Shown: piece by piece, positions 25,215 to 34,884 of the stretch | Layout: each line of letters starts with the position of its first letter | How positions within the stretch are numbered: the first letter of the stretch is position 1 | DNA from: Methanogenium sp. | GTDB lineage: Archaea > Halobacteriota > Methanomicrobia > Methanomicrobiales > Methanomicrobiaceae | Direction: 5' to 3' | Assembly: GCA_030595665.1 (NCBI GenBank) | Contig: JAUVCV010000025.1 | Coordinates: forward strand, 1 to 38,690 | DNA length: 38,690 bases | Notes under the pieces: model-generated | The model's input: the letters and a program-made list of their open reading frames with translations, nothing else | Told to the model about the DNA's origin: nothing | Databases searched by the model: none | Translations under genes and position numbers: made by a program

Positions 25215-26522
25215 ATGATGACAATTATTCTCGCGGATGATGAACCCAGTCTTCTTGAACTGGGCAAAGTCTTTCTCGAGCGTACGGGCGATCTGAAGGT
25301 GATCACCGCACTGGGGGCAGAGGAGGCTATGGAGACTCTCCGTTCCACAAAGGTAGATGGTATCATATCGGACTATCAGATGCCGGGGATGGACGGCATT
25401 GCATTTCTGCAGAAGGTGCGCATCCGGTATCCTGAGATGCCGTTTATGATGTACACCGGAAAAGGGCAGGAAGATGTTGTGATCTCAGCCCTGAGAAACG
25501 GGTGTGATTATTATCTGCCTAAAGGTGATGATCCAAAGGCAGACTTTGCTGAACTGGCCCTGCAGGTCAGGCGGATGGTGAGGAACAAAAATCTTGAACG
25601 GGATCTTAATGAGAGTGAGGAGCGCTACCGCCTCATCATTGAGAATTTTACCGGTATCATCCTGCAGCGCCGTTCGGATAACCGTATCATCTATGCAAAT
25701 GGTGCAGTAGAGAGTATCACCGGCTATCCGGCTGAGATGCTCATGTCAGGGGATTTCGGCTGGGACACCATTGTCCACCCGGATGACCTGCCGCTTCTCT
25801 CCCAGACAATAGAAGATGCACGGGCGGATCCATCGGTTATCAGTGTGAGTGAATATCGTATTATTACCAAAGAGGGGGATGTCCGCTGGGTGCAGGAGTC
25901 GTGCAATTATGTCCGCAAAAAGAGTGGGAAGATTGCCTCGGTACATGGCACGCTCTACGATATCACCGACCGGAAGCAGATGGAGGAGCAACTCATTGCC
26001 CAGCGTGATCTGGGACTCTCCCTTGCAGCAGCCCGATCCCTTGATGAGGCAGTCTCTCTCTGCCTGAATTCCGCGTCACGGGTAGCAGAGATGGGATTTG
26101 GAGCACTCTTTCTGGAGGATGTCCATGCAGAGAGTTTTACCCTGTCCTGTGCCACGGGTTTTTCTGATGCATTCCTTGCTTCAGTGGAGGTAATCGGAAA
26201 AGATGCTCCTCTGGCCCGCCGTGTTTTAGCGGGTGAATATATCTATGCCCATTATTCTGATCTGCCGGAGATGCTCGGGTTTACCCCTGGGAAGGAACGG
26301 ATACAGGTAATTCTTATCATCCCTATCATCTACAACAATGCCTCTATCGGGTTTATCATGCTGGGATCGAACTATTCTGAGATCATTCCGGATTCAAGTC
26401 TGATGTCTTTAGAGGTTATTGCCTATCAGGTCGGCAATACCATCGCCCGCATCTGGGTAGAAGAGATGCTTGCACAGGCAGAGATTGGATCCGGGTTTTT
26501 CAAGTCAACACCCACTGAGTAA
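25215..26522 (+). CDS. Response regulator with PAS and GAF sensor domains
   Basis: A 435-residue soluble signalling protein. A receiver domain (1-120) has acidic pocket D8/D9, phospho-acceptor D53 (IISDYQMPGMDG), T-loop MMYTG and the lysine YYLPKG. A PAS-PAC module follows (about 135-262: YRLIIENFTGIILQ ... VHPDDL ... VHGTLYDITDRKQ), then a GAF-like domain (about 270-425: LDEAVSLCLNSASRVAEMG ... VILIIPIIYNNASIGFIMLG). It has no HisKA/HATPase or other output domain, so it must act through a partner kinase or as a ligand-sensing relay. A strong Shine-Dalgarno tract (GAGGGGG) precedes ATG 25215. Confidence 0.88.
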   Translation: MMTIILADDEPSLLELGKVFLERTGDLKVITALGAEEAMETLRSTKVDGIISDYQMPGMDGIAFLQKVRIRYPEMPFMMYTGKGQEDVVISALRNGCDYYLPKGDDPKADFAELALQVRRMVRNKNLERDLNESEERYRLIIENFTGIILQRRSDNRIIYANGAVESITGYPAEMLMSGDFGWDTIVHPDDLPLLSQTIEDARADPSVISVSEYRIITKEGDVRWVQESCNYVRKKSGKIASVHGTLYDITDRKQMEEQLIAQRDLGLSLAAARSLDEAVSLCLNSASRVAEMGFGALFLEDVHAESFTLSCATGFSDAFLASVEVIGKDAPLARRVLAGEYIYAHYSDLPEMLGFTPGKERIQVILIIPIIYNNASIGFIMLGSNYSEIIPDSSLMSLEVIAYQVGNTIARIWVEEMLAQAEIGSGFFKSTPTE

Positions 26523-26631
26523 ATGAAACTGCCGTGGCACTGGTGGGGTGCCGGTCATCATATTTTTTAAAACCGTGTATGAAATGTTTAGCCCGGGCTC
26601 TGTGTAAGGATAGACACGAAGGTTTTTCAGC

Positions 26632-26639
26632 AAAAAAAA
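26632..26639 (-). terminator. T-run terminator of ilvC
   Basis: Eight T residues on the minus strand immediately beyond the ilvC stop codon. Confidence 0.6.
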
Positions 26640-26641
26640 GA

Positions 26642-27670
<1,029 letters not shown>

Positions 27671-27678
27671 TCATAACT

Positions 27679-27762
27679 ATTATAGTATAGGATAAAAAAC
27701 CTAACACTAGGAATATTTATCAGCAGAATTCTTACCTGAAATCTGCTTTTTTCATTCGAGGT
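27679..27762 (+). promoter_or_regulatory. Divergent promoter region of ilvC and mptA
   Basis: AT-rich spacer between divergent starts. On the plus strand GAATATTTAT (27711-27720) is a TATA-like box and GAGGT (27758-27762) the ribosome-binding site of mptA. On the minus strand an ACTATAATAG-type TATA element lies at about 27679-27692, upstream of ilvC. Confidence 0.5.
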
Positions 27763-27766
27763 TAAC

Positions 27767-28702
27767 ATGGAACTGCCTGATACACAATCAACCCAGCCGG
27801 AAGTCAGAATCAATCTTACCCGTGTTGGAGTCAAAAATGTCAAAAAACTTGTTGAAGTCGCACGTCCGGGAAAGCGCCCGGTTATTTTCATATCAACATT
27901 CAATGTTTATGTTGATCTTCCCAGCAGCCTGAAAGGTGCCAATCTCTCTCGTAACTTTGAGGTGATTGATGAGGTACTCCAGCAGGCCACCGAAGGTGAA
28001 GTAAACGGTATTGAAGAAGTATGCAATGCTGTTGCCCGCAAACTCCTTGATCATCACGAGTATGCAGATCGTACAGAAGTGAAGATGAAGAGTCTGTATA
28101 TGGTGAAGCGTGAGACGCCGGTAACCAAGACACAGTGTGACGAGGTCGTTTCAGTGCATGCCAGTGCGGTTGCTGACAGAAATAATGGATCACCTATCGT
28201 TCGGAAGATGATCGGTGCAGAAGTGACCGGTATCACTGCCTGTCCCTGTGCCCAGAATATTATGAAGGAGCTTGCCTCGGAAAAACTGCGCAATCTTGAG
28301 ATCAGTGAGGAGAAAATCCAGGAGTTCCTGAATGAGATTCCCATGGCCACTCATAACCAGCGTGGTAAAGGGTTCCTTTTAATTGAGACTGATGATGACC
28401 AGCGTGTTGAACTTGAGACCATTATCGACATCCTGAAAGACTCCATGAGTGCCCGTATTTTTGAACTCCTGAAACGGGGTGATGAGAGTCACGTGGTCTA
28501 TTCAGCACATAAAAATGCCCGGTTTGTGGAAGACTGTGTCCGTGAAATGGCCAAAAATGTGGTTGAGAAATTCTCGTATCTGCCGGGTGATTCTGTAATT
28601 ACTCTCAAGCAGACAAATGAGGAAAGTATCCATCAGCATGATGCCTATGCAGAGCGCAAGGCAACTATCGCTGAATTGAAAGCTGAAATAAAGGCGAATT
28701 AA
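27767..28702 (+). CDS. mptA: GTP cyclohydrolase MptA
   Basis: A 311-residue enzyme of the FolE2/MptA (type IB) cyclohydrolase family, which converts GTP to 7,8-dihydroneopterin 2',3'-cyclic phosphate, the first step to the pterin of tetrahydromethanopterin. Family segments: INLTRVGVKNVKKLVEV, FISTFNVYVDLPSSLKGANLSRN, EVTGITACPCAQNIM (metal-binding cysteine in CPC) and FLIETDDDQRVELETIIDILKDSMSARIFELLKRGDE. Ribosome-binding site GAGGT lies five bases upstream of ATG. A poly-A/poly-T inverted repeat follows the gene. Confidence 0.93.
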   Translation: MELPDTQSTQPEVRINLTRVGVKNVKKLVEVARPGKRPVIFISTFNVYVDLPSSLKGANLSRNFEVIDEVLQQATEGEVNGIEEVCNAVARKLLDHHEYADRTEVKMKSLYMVKRETPVTKTQCDEVVSVHASAVADRNNGSPIVRKMIGAEVTGITACPCAQNIMKELASEKLRNLEISEEKIQEFLNEIPMATHNQRGKGFLLIETDDDQRVELETIIDILKDSMSARIFELLKRGDESHVVYSAHKNARFVEDCVREMAKNVVEKFSYLPGDSVITLKQTNEESIHQHDAYAERKATIAELKAEIKAN

Positions 28703-28773
28703 TCGCCAATTTCTTATTTTATTCGCAAATATAGCATTTATGTGAAAATGATGTTCTGACTATCGTAAGATCC

Positions 28774-28812
28774 GTCAAAAAAAAGATACTATATTAACCT
28801 AACTTTTTTGAC
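28774..28812 (+). terminator. Inverted repeat between mptA and frhA
   Basis: GTCAAAAAAAAG (28774-28785) and CTTTTTTGAC (28803-28812) form an AU-rich stem ending in a T-run. It lies about 70 bases after mptA and just before the frh promoter region, where it could separate the two units. Confidence 0.45.
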
Positions 28813-28834
28813 CGGTACTGTGCAATTAACGAAA

Positions 28835-28932
28835 CTTATTTTTAACCGCTCATTCACATAACACATACGTACTTCTTAGCGGGTACGTGTGTTGCAACAT
28901 ACCATATGTGATTTTTTTCATGCGTATGTGTT
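28835..28932 (+). promoter_or_regulatory. frh promoter and leader with alternative inverted repeats
   Basis: A TATA-like CTTATTTTTAA lies at 28835-28845. After it, AACACATACG (28860-28869) is a perfect inverted match of CGTATGTGTT (28923-28932), while the overlapping ACATACGTAC (28863-28872) pairs with GTACGTGTGT (28883-28892) at 9 of 10 positions. A 10-base palindrome TGTTGCAACA lies between (28890-28899). These could be operator half-sites or two mutually exclusive RNA stems. A second AT-rich element (TTTAATAAT near 28953) close to ATG 28976 leaves the start site undecided. Confidence 0.5.
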
Positions 28933-28975
28933 TGAAAAGCCAGAAGAACAAAATTTAATAATTAGGCGATAATTT

Positions 28976-30346
28976 ATGTCGAAAGTTGTAGAGATTTCCC
29001 CAACCACAAGACATGAGGGTCACACCAAGCTTACGATGCAGGTTGACGACAATGGTGTCGTTACCCGTGGTGACTGGCTCAGTCTTACACCTGTACGGGG
29101 TATTGAGAAACTCGCCATCGGTAAGAGCATGCACCAGGCACCGAAGATTTCCTCCCGTGTCTGTGGTATCTGTCCGATTGCCCACACCCTTGCAGGTACT
29201 GAAGCAATGGAAGCCTCAATTGGCTGTATCATTCCCGATGATGCATACCTTCTGAGAGTCATCCTTCAGTGTGCAAACCGTATAAGCAGCCATGCGCTGC
29301 ATAACATCCTGTCACTGCCTGATATGTATCTCCCGGGAACGGACACCCATATCAACCCGTTCACTCCCGAGCAACCTGTCCGCAGTGTTGCGCAGAGAAT
29401 TCAGAAACTCCGTGAAGTCAGTCAGACTGTCGGTGAGATTGTTGGTGGAGAGCCAATTCACCCGTCCAACCCCCGTGTTGGTGGTATGTATAAGAACATC
29501 TCCCCACGTGCAAAGCTTAAAATTTATGACCTCGCAAAAGAGGCAATTCCTCTTGCACAGGCTCAGATGGACTTCATGATCTCTGTCTTCAAGGACTGGG
29601 ATGCACGCCCTATGGCATCGGTTGCCGGCGGCAAAGAAGTTGAGAAGACTGAGAAGTTCGGTTTCCACGATCAGGGCTATATGGCTACTGACACACTCTA
29701 TGGATCTTCTTCGCTTGATCTGGACCCGAAGTGGTATCCTGAGCGCTGGACAGAAGTCCGCCCATGGGACTGGTATCAGGGTGAACTCGAAGTATCCCTC
29801 GAAGACCCCGACTACCCGATTGGCGGCACCACCCCGGTGGGCACCAAGGTCTGGCCTGCAATGGAAGCATGCACCGGTGTACCTCTCTATGATGGAACAC
29901 CTGTTGAGACCGGTCCCCGTGCACGTCTTGCAATGTTCAAGAACTATGACCGCAAGGGTGCAATGGGCCTGCAGATTGCACGGCAGATGGAATACATGGA
30001 CTGCCTGTACAGCATGATCGAGGCTGTTGAAGCACTCGACACCAATGGAAAGGTCGTTGCAGATGAGATCCCACAGGGTGACGGATCACTCGGCTGGGCA
30101 GCGAACGAAGCACCACGCGGAACGGATGTCCACCTTACCAAGGTAAAGGACGGAAAAGTTGAGTGGTACTCGCTCCTTGTCCCGACCACATGGAACTTCC
30201 CGACTGTCAGCCGGGCACTTGAGGGTGCACCATGGCAGCTCACTGAAGTCATCATGCGTGCCTACGACCCATGTGTGTCCTGCGCAACCCACATGATGGT
30301 GGTCGATGATTCGAAGAAGGTAGTGGCCCGGAAACTGTTCCAGTGA
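28976..30346 (+). CDS. frhA: F420-reducing hydrogenase large subunit
   Basis: A 456-residue [NiFe]-hydrogenase catalytic subunit. Nickel-iron ligands are C63 and C66 in RVCGICPIAH and C433 and C436 in DPCVSCATH; both C-terminal positions are cysteine, not selenocysteine. The short tail after the last motif (from MMVVDDSKKVVARKLFQ) is the part normally removed by the maturation protease during metallocentre closure. FrhA with FrhG and FrhB reduces coenzyme F420 with H2 in the cytoplasm. No Shine-Dalgarno precedes ATG 28976. Confidence 0.96.
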   Translation: MSKVVEISPTTRHEGHTKLTMQVDDNGVVTRGDWLSLTPVRGIEKLAIGKSMHQAPKISSRVCGICPIAHTLAGTEAMEASIGCIIPDDAYLLRVILQCANRISSHALHNILSLPDMYLPGTDTHINPFTPEQPVRSVAQRIQKLREVSQTVGEIVGGEPIHPSNPRVGGMYKNISPRAKLKIYDLAKEAIPLAQAQMDFMISVFKDWDARPMASVAGGKEVEKTEKFGFHDQGYMATDTLYGSSSLDLDPKWYPERWTEVRPWDWYQGELEVSLEDPDYPIGGTTPVGTKVWPAMEACTGVPLYDGTPVETGPRARLAMFKNYDRKGAMGLQIARQMEYMDCLYSMIEAVEALDTNGKVVADEIPQGDGSLGWAANEAPRGTDVHLTKVKDGKVEWYSLLVPTTWNFPTVSRALEGAPWQLTEVIMRAYDPCVSCATHMMVVDDSKKVVARKLFQ

Positions 30347-30355
30347 GATAGTCAG

Positions 30356-30922
30356 ATGCTTGACTGGTACGCAAGACAGATGATTGTGGGTGTGGGAAAT
30401 CCGCTCTATACTGATGATGGATTCGGACCTGCAGTTGTCTCAGAACTCAAGAAGCTGTCACTTCCCGACGACCTGAAAATACTGGACGTGGGCCTTGCCG
30501 GCCCGCACTTCCTCTTCACCATGATCGCAGAGGCTGAACGACCGGTTGAGAAGATGGTCGTTATTGACATCCTCGATTTCGGCGGCAGTCCCGGCCAGGT
30601 GGCGAAGGTCTCCCCGGACATACTTGTCGGTGAAACGACGGGCCGCTATATGGACCCGCATTCATGGGGAGGGTTTAAGGAACCGCTGACTGAGCTCTCA
30701 AAACGGACTGAAGTGATAATCATTGGGTGCCAGCCTGAGAGCATTGAGATATCCAATATTGATAATGAATCTGAGGATGTCGAATACTGGCTCACTGAAC
30801 ATGTTACAATGGCCATTCCGAAGGCGATGCAGATGGCACTCGCTGAAGTAGGAGTGGAATATGGGACTACTATCAGATCTGATGGAAAAAATCTTCCCGA
30901 AAAACAAGCCGGTAGATCCTAA
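30356..30922 (+). CDS. frhD: F420 hydrogenase maturation protease
   Basis: A 188-residue HycI/HyaD-type endopeptidase. Family motif VGVGNPLYTDDGFGPAVV near the N terminus with the nickel-sensing Asp, and later Asp in MVVIDILDFGG and HSWGGFKEPL. It clips the C terminus of FrhA after nickel insertion. The gene starts 9 bases after frhA and its last 62 bases overlap the extended frhG frame. Confidence 0.92.
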   Translation: MLDWYARQMIVGVGNPLYTDDGFGPAVVSELKKLSLPDDLKILDVGLAGPHFLFTMIAEAERPVEKMVVIDILDFGGSPGQVAKVSPDILVGETTGRYMDPHSWGGFKEPLTELSKRTEVIIIGCQPESIEISNIDNESEDVEYWLTEHVTMAIPKAMQMALAEVGVEYGTTIRSDGKNLPEKQAGRS

Positions 30923-31868
30923 GGCGGCGCCTGGACCAGTCACCGTTCCTGAACCAGCTGCGGTTCCCAAACCTGCCGCAGTACCTGAACCGGGGACTGT
31001 TCCGGAATCCCGGCCCGAAGCAAAACCAGCTGTGAAACCCGGCGACGTGAAGGTTGAAAAAAAGCCTGAAATAATAGAAACGGAGGAAAAGCCTGTGGCT
31101 GAAAAAATTACGATTGGGCACGTGCACATGTCCGGATGTACCGGATGTCTCGTGTCTCTCGCAGATAATTACGAAGGTCTGTTTACGTTGCTTGACAACT
31201 ATGCAGACCTCAACTACTGTCTTACTCTCGCTGATGTGCGTGACATCCCAAAGATGGATGTGGCACTTGTCGAGGGTTCAGTCTGTATCAACGATCCCCA
31301 CTCTGTGGCGGATATCAAGAAAACACGTGAGAATGCAACAATTGTTGTTGCACTCGGTTCGTGTGCAGCATACGGAAACATCACCCGGTTTTCCCGGGGG
31401 GGTCAGTGGAACCAGCCCCAGCATGAGAGCTATCTGCCTATCGGTGACCTGATCGATGTAGATGTCTACCTGCCGGCCTGTCCACCGTCACCTGAGTCAA
31501 TAAAGAATGTTGCTGTGATGGCATATCTCCTCCTCAGAGGAACTGACGAACAGAAGGAACTTGCAGCAGCATACCTCAAGCCTCTCATGGATCTCGCAAA
31601 GCGCGGTACTGAGGCATGTGGATGCGACCTGATGTTTGATGTCATCAATCAGGGTCTCTGCATGGGATGCGGCACCTGTGTCGCAACCTGTCCGGTTCGT
31701 GCAATCACAATGGTATATGGTAAACCAAATATTGACAGTGATCTGTGCATCAAATGTGGTGCATGCTACGCACAGTGTCCACGCAGTTTCTTCAACTTTG
31801 ATGTGATGAACCAGTTTGAGGCAATCGGCGAAGCAATTGATGCTGCTATGGGCAAGGGAGATGAGTAA
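30861..31868 (+). CDS. frhG: F420-reducing hydrogenase small subunit with long N-terminal extension
   Basis: The electron-transfer subunit. The core begins at about residue 79 (VAEKITIGHVHMSGCTGCLV) and carries the cysteines of the proximal cluster (SGCTGC, GSCAAYG, PACPPSPES) and two ferredoxin-type [4Fe-4S] motifs (CMGCGTCVATCP, CIKCGACYAQCP). Residues 1-78 form an added segment: a possible amphipathic helix (MGLLSDLMEKIFPKNK) and a Pro/Ala/Val/Lys/Glu linker with VPEPAAVPKPAAVPEPG repeats. The upstream ATG has AGGAGTG in front of it; a second start, GTG 31095, has GGAGG eight bases upstream and would give the normal-length protein, so two forms are possible. Confidence 0.94.
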   Translation: MGLLSDLMEKIFPKNKPVDPKAAPGPVTVPEPAAVPKPAAVPEPGTVPESRPEAKPAVKPGDVKVEKKPEIIETEEKPVAEKITIGHVHMSGCTGCLVSLADNYEGLFTLLDNYADLNYCLTLADVRDIPKMDVALVEGSVCINDPHSVADIKKTRENATIVVALGSCAAYGNITRFSRGGQWNQPQHESYLPIGDLIDVDVYLPACPPSPESIKNVAVMAYLLLRGTDEQKELAAAYLKPLMDLAKRGTEACGCDLMFDVINQGLCMGCGTCVATCPVRAITMVYGKPNIDSDLCIKCGACYAQCPRSFFNFDVMNQFEAIGEAIDAAMGKGDE

Positions 31869-31869
31869 A

Positions 31870-32733
31870 ATGGTTCTCGGAAATTACAAGAACTGTGTAT
31901 GTGCACGTGCAGCTGACCCGGCAATTCTCTCCGCCTCACAGGATGGAGGAATTGTCACCCAGCTCTTTGCATTTGCACTTGAAGAAGGCATCATTGATGG
32001 TGCTGTTGTGGCCGGACAGGGCGACGAACCATACAAGCCGGAGCCCGTTGTTGCAACCACCGTTGCAGAACTGATGGAAGCACGTGGCACCCGCTACACC
32101 ATCTGCCCGAATGTATCAATGATCAAGGAAGCAACCCGTTCATACGGTCTTGACAAGGTTGGAATCGTTGGCACACCGTGCCAGATCCAGGCTGTCAGGA
32201 AGGCCCAGCTCTACCCAATGGGTATGCGGTCTGTTGGATCCAAGGTTGCTCTTGCAATTGGTATCTTCTGCATGGAGAACTTCTCCTACCAGGGTCTTGA
32301 GGCCATGGTCGAAGATCTCTGTAATGTGAAGATGGAGAGCGCATCAAAGATGGACATTGGCAAGGGCAAATTCTCGGTCTACACCGCACGCGGTGCAGTC
32401 TCACAGATTCCTCTTAAGCTGACCAACAAGTTCGAGCAGCCCGGCTGCAAGGTCTGTCTGGACTATGTCGCAAACCTCGCTGACGTTTCAACAGGGTCTG
32501 TCGGAAGCCCTGACGGCTGGTCAACAGTCTTCGTCCGCACAAAAGCTGGTGAGACCCTCTGGGGCAAGGCAATCGAAGCAGGATACTTCGAGACCCAGTC
32601 TATTGAAGATGTCAAGCCGGGTCTGGGCCTTGTGACCAAACTCGCAACTGACAAGATCACAAAGAACCAGAAGAATCTTGATGAGCGTGCAAGCTTTGGC
32701 GTTGGCAAAGGCCTGCGCAACCCATACATCTAA
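31870..32733 (+). CDS. frhB: F420-reducing hydrogenase beta subunit, F420-binding
   Basis: A 287-residue iron-sulfur flavoprotein that passes electrons from the hydrogenase to F420. Motifs: LSASQDGGIVTQLFAFALEEG near the N terminus, KVGIVGTPCQIQAVRKAQ, AIGIFCMENFSY and GCKVCLDYVANLADVSTGSVG (cluster cysteines and the flavin/F420 site). Start ATG 31870 is preferred to an in-frame ATG nine bases upstream that lies within the frhG end, because GGAGATGAG is then correctly spaced. Last gene of the operon. Confidence 0.95.
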   Translation: MVLGNYKNCVCARAADPAILSASQDGGIVTQLFAFALEEGIIDGAVVAGQGDEPYKPEPVVATTVAELMEARGTRYTICPNVSMIKEATRSYGLDKVGIVGTPCQIQAVRKAQLYPMGMRSVGSKVALAIGIFCMENFSYQGLEAMVEDLCNVKMESASKMDIGKGKFSVYTARGAVSQIPLKLTNKFEQPGCKVCLDYVANLADVSTGSVGSPDGWSTVFVRTKAGETLWGKAIEAGYFETQSIEDVKPGLGLVTKLATDKITKNQKNLDERASFGVGKGLRNPYI

Positions 32734-32738
32734 CACAA

Positions 32739-32747
32739 TTTTTTTTT
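32739..32747 (+). terminator. T-run terminator of the frh operon
   Basis: Nine T residues five bases after the frhB stop, followed by further T-rich sequence. Confidence 0.65.
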
Positions 32748-32908
32748 GAGTTTATTCTTTTCGTGCTCAGATGAGGGTATTTCATTGAGCCGTAGCTATT
32801 TCAGTCAAATATGCCGGAACTCATTGTTCATGGGTATTTGCTGGTCACAGATATATGATCAGAAGAGAATATGTCTGAAGAGATGAGTTGGTGGGGGTGG
32901 GGGATGAT

Positions 32909-33130
32909 TCAGGCAGCCGGGATGATATATCCACGAATGCCACTCTGAATTTCCCCGCCGAAAAACCCGCTGATTACTGACGGAATCATGTAAGAGAGCC
33001 CGAAAAATGTTGAATAAAGAGATCCGGTCGTCCCCGCAAAGGCTTCCGGATCTGCAGGTGATGAGTATGCAGGTACAAGGACTGCCGGGAGAATCCCCAC
33101 AAGATCCCAATGGAAGTCCTTCTCTTCCAT
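32909..33130 (-). CDS. Small membrane protein
   Basis: A 73-residue frame from ATG 33130 (MEEKDFHWDLVGILPAVLVP) to a stop at 32909. Two hydrophobic stretches are visible (about 10-22 and about 40-60, STFFGLSYMIPSVISGFFGG). The sequence is protein-like, but the longer frame to 33616 on the same strand is not: it runs antisense through the zinc-ribbon gene. No clear ribosome-binding site. Family unknown. Confidence 0.45.
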   Translation of the reverse strand: MEEKDFHWDLVGILPAVLVPAYSSPADPEAFAGTTGSLYSTFFGLSYMIPSVISGFFGGEIQSGIRGYIIPAA

Positions 33131-33236
33131 ATTGTCTGGCCCGTTTCCACGGTGTGTTCCGGTACTCAAATTTCGGTACAAGGAGGAAACAAAAGATATT
33201 GTAATTGTAGCGATTATATTAAAATTGGAGAAATAT

Positions 33237-34253
33237 ATGTTCTGTCCGAACTGTGGTGCAAATATTCCGGGTGGGTTAGATGTCTGCCCGGAGTGCGGCA
33301 CTGAGATTTCCGTGACACAAAACCATGGGGAAGGGGAGTTTGTCCCATTTATTGTGGCAGGGGATGCAAGGGACGTGCAAACACCATTTGGCCGGGTCAG
33401 AGAGATGCCAAAGGGTGGAAGTGATATGCACCGGTCTGCGATCATTGAGGCAGATGAAGATGAATTGCCGGAAGAGGGTGCAGATAGTGTAATGACTTCA
33501 TCCGGTGCTGATACAGCGGGCGGGATTCTGCCTAATGGGGACTCTATGTCTGACGAATGGGAGAGGGGTCTGCACAAAGAGAATAATCTGGAAAGTGCCC
33601 CTTCTGCAGATGACACAGTATCCGGTACAGAGAGTGGACAAATCCTGTCTTCTGTTGTTTCTTCACCGGGTGATACCCTTCCGCCCGGTCAGTCATCCGG
33701 TCCGACGGCAACTGAAACACCCAATAATGCAGAAAATAAATCCCGTTCATCTGCTTCGTATCCATGTAATGAACCCCCGTCCCCTTCGCGGAGACGTCCT
33801 ATGATTCTCGGGCTGGCAGTGATGATCTTCGTGGTGCTGTGCCTCGCTATTCTCACATATGGACTGCCGGGACAAGGGTCAGGAGATGCGGGGGTTTCAA
33901 TTCAGACACCTCTGCCAACTATTCTTTCGTATGCAACAACAGTTCCTACCACAGAATTGGTCCCCACATTTACCCCCTCTGAGAATCTGATTCTCTCCGT
34001 ATCTGCATATGGGGGAGGGTATAAAGTGGAGATTGATGGTGGTCCCATGTCAAATGAGGTGGCAACTATTCTCATGACTGTTGAAGACACGGGCGGCCTT
34101 CATACGATGGAATGGGTATATCCTTCACGTCATGAATCGTTTATTATGGCGAGGGAAGCCTACAACGGGACTGCGTCTGCAATCGAGCATGTGACTGCCA
34201 CTGCAACATTTACTGATGGAAAAAAAGAGGTAGTCTTCTCCGGGGATCTATGA
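33237..34253 (+). CDS. Zinc-ribbon membrane protein
   Basis: A 338-residue protein. It begins with a zinc ribbon (MFCPNCGANIPGGLDVCPECG: C3, C6, C17, C20), followed by about 160 low-complexity acidic, Ser/Thr/Pro-rich residues, a membrane helix (MILGLAVMIFVVLCLAILTYG), a Thr/Pro linker and an extracytoplasmic C-terminal beta domain. Start ATG 33237 is preferred over an upstream in-frame codon because GGAG lies eight bases before it and the zinc ribbon begins there. Function unknown; the zinc ribbon may be a cytoplasmic sensing or docking module. Confidence 0.82.
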   Translation: MFCPNCGANIPGGLDVCPECGTEISVTQNHGEGEFVPFIVAGDARDVQTPFGRVREMPKGGSDMHRSAIIEADEDELPEEGADSVMTSSGADTAGGILPNGDSMSDEWERGLHKENNLESAPSADDTVSGTESGQILSSVVSSPGDTLPPGQSSGPTATETPNNAENKSRSSASYPCNEPPSPSRRRPMILGLAVMIFVVLCLAILTYGLPGQGSGDAGVSIQTPLPTILSYATTVPTTELVPTFTPSENLILSVSAYGGGYKVEIDGGPMSNEVATILMTVEDTGGLHTMEWVYPSRHESFIMAREAYNGTASAIEHVTATATFTDGKKEVVFSGDL

Positions 34254-34273
34254 TGAGATCTGTGGGTACCTGA

Positions 34274-34756
34274 CTAGTTCCAGACCTCAACCGGGTCCAT
34301 CTGGGCATTGATCATCATGTCGAAGGCTATTTTTTCCGGCCATTCGGCACGCCGGAACATGTCCATAAAGCAGATGCCCACAATTTTTGCATTATATCCG
34401 GCAATGGTTTCCTGCACCATCTCAGCTGTTACCGGTTCATTTGGCATGGCAAGACCCCCCATTATTACAATGATCTTAGGATCAAAGGTCTCCGGGGCAT
34501 GGGATGTGACCTGCATGCCCACATGGGCAACCGGTTTAAGTACTTTGGCTGATGATTCGTCCAGTCGGGGTACGAAAATAAATTCAAACGGCAGGTCACG
34601 GACAGCATACGTGAGAAGTTCAATAAATGGTGTGCATGTTCCGGGGCAGCCATAAAATACCACCTGGTCTGTGTCCATAATATTGGATTCGACCATGAAT
34701 TTCTTGAACGGACGGAGCATCCCGGCAAGGCCTGATCCTGTTTCCTGTAATTCCAT
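34274..34756 (-). CDS. DUF2124 family protein
   Basis: A 160-residue protein with the family segments VVFYGCPGTCTPFIELL, HVGMQVTSHAPETFDPKIIVIMGGLAMP and GICFMDMFRRAEWPE. DUF2124 is confined largely to methanogens; structures are known but the function is not. Convergent with the zinc-ribbon gene. Confidence 0.85.
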   Translation of the reverse strand: MELQETGSGLAGMLRPFKKFMVESNIMDTDQVVFYGCPGTCTPFIELLTYAVRDLPFEFIFVPRLDESSAKVLKPVAHVGMQVTSHAPETFDPKIIVIMGGLAMPNEPVTAEMVQETIAGYNAKIVGICFMDMFRRAEWPEKIAFDMMINAQMDPVEVWN

Positions 34757-34884
34757 GTTTTTCTTCTTGTGTGCGGATGAGAAAAATCTTGCTTCTCGTG
34801 CGTGAAGGAAGTTATACGATATGCTATATTGGGGGTATACGCATCATCTGATAAGGGAACACACCGGGTGAAGGGGAAAAGCAG

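Noticed and set aside
29146-30346. Selenocysteine in FrhA
   Set aside because: All four nickel-iron ligand codons are TGT or TGC; no in-frame TGA occurs within the gene.
33131-33616. Upstream extension of the small minus-strand membrane-protein frame
   Set aside because: It is antisense to the zinc-ribbon gene and low in complexity; only the part from ATG 33130 looks coding.
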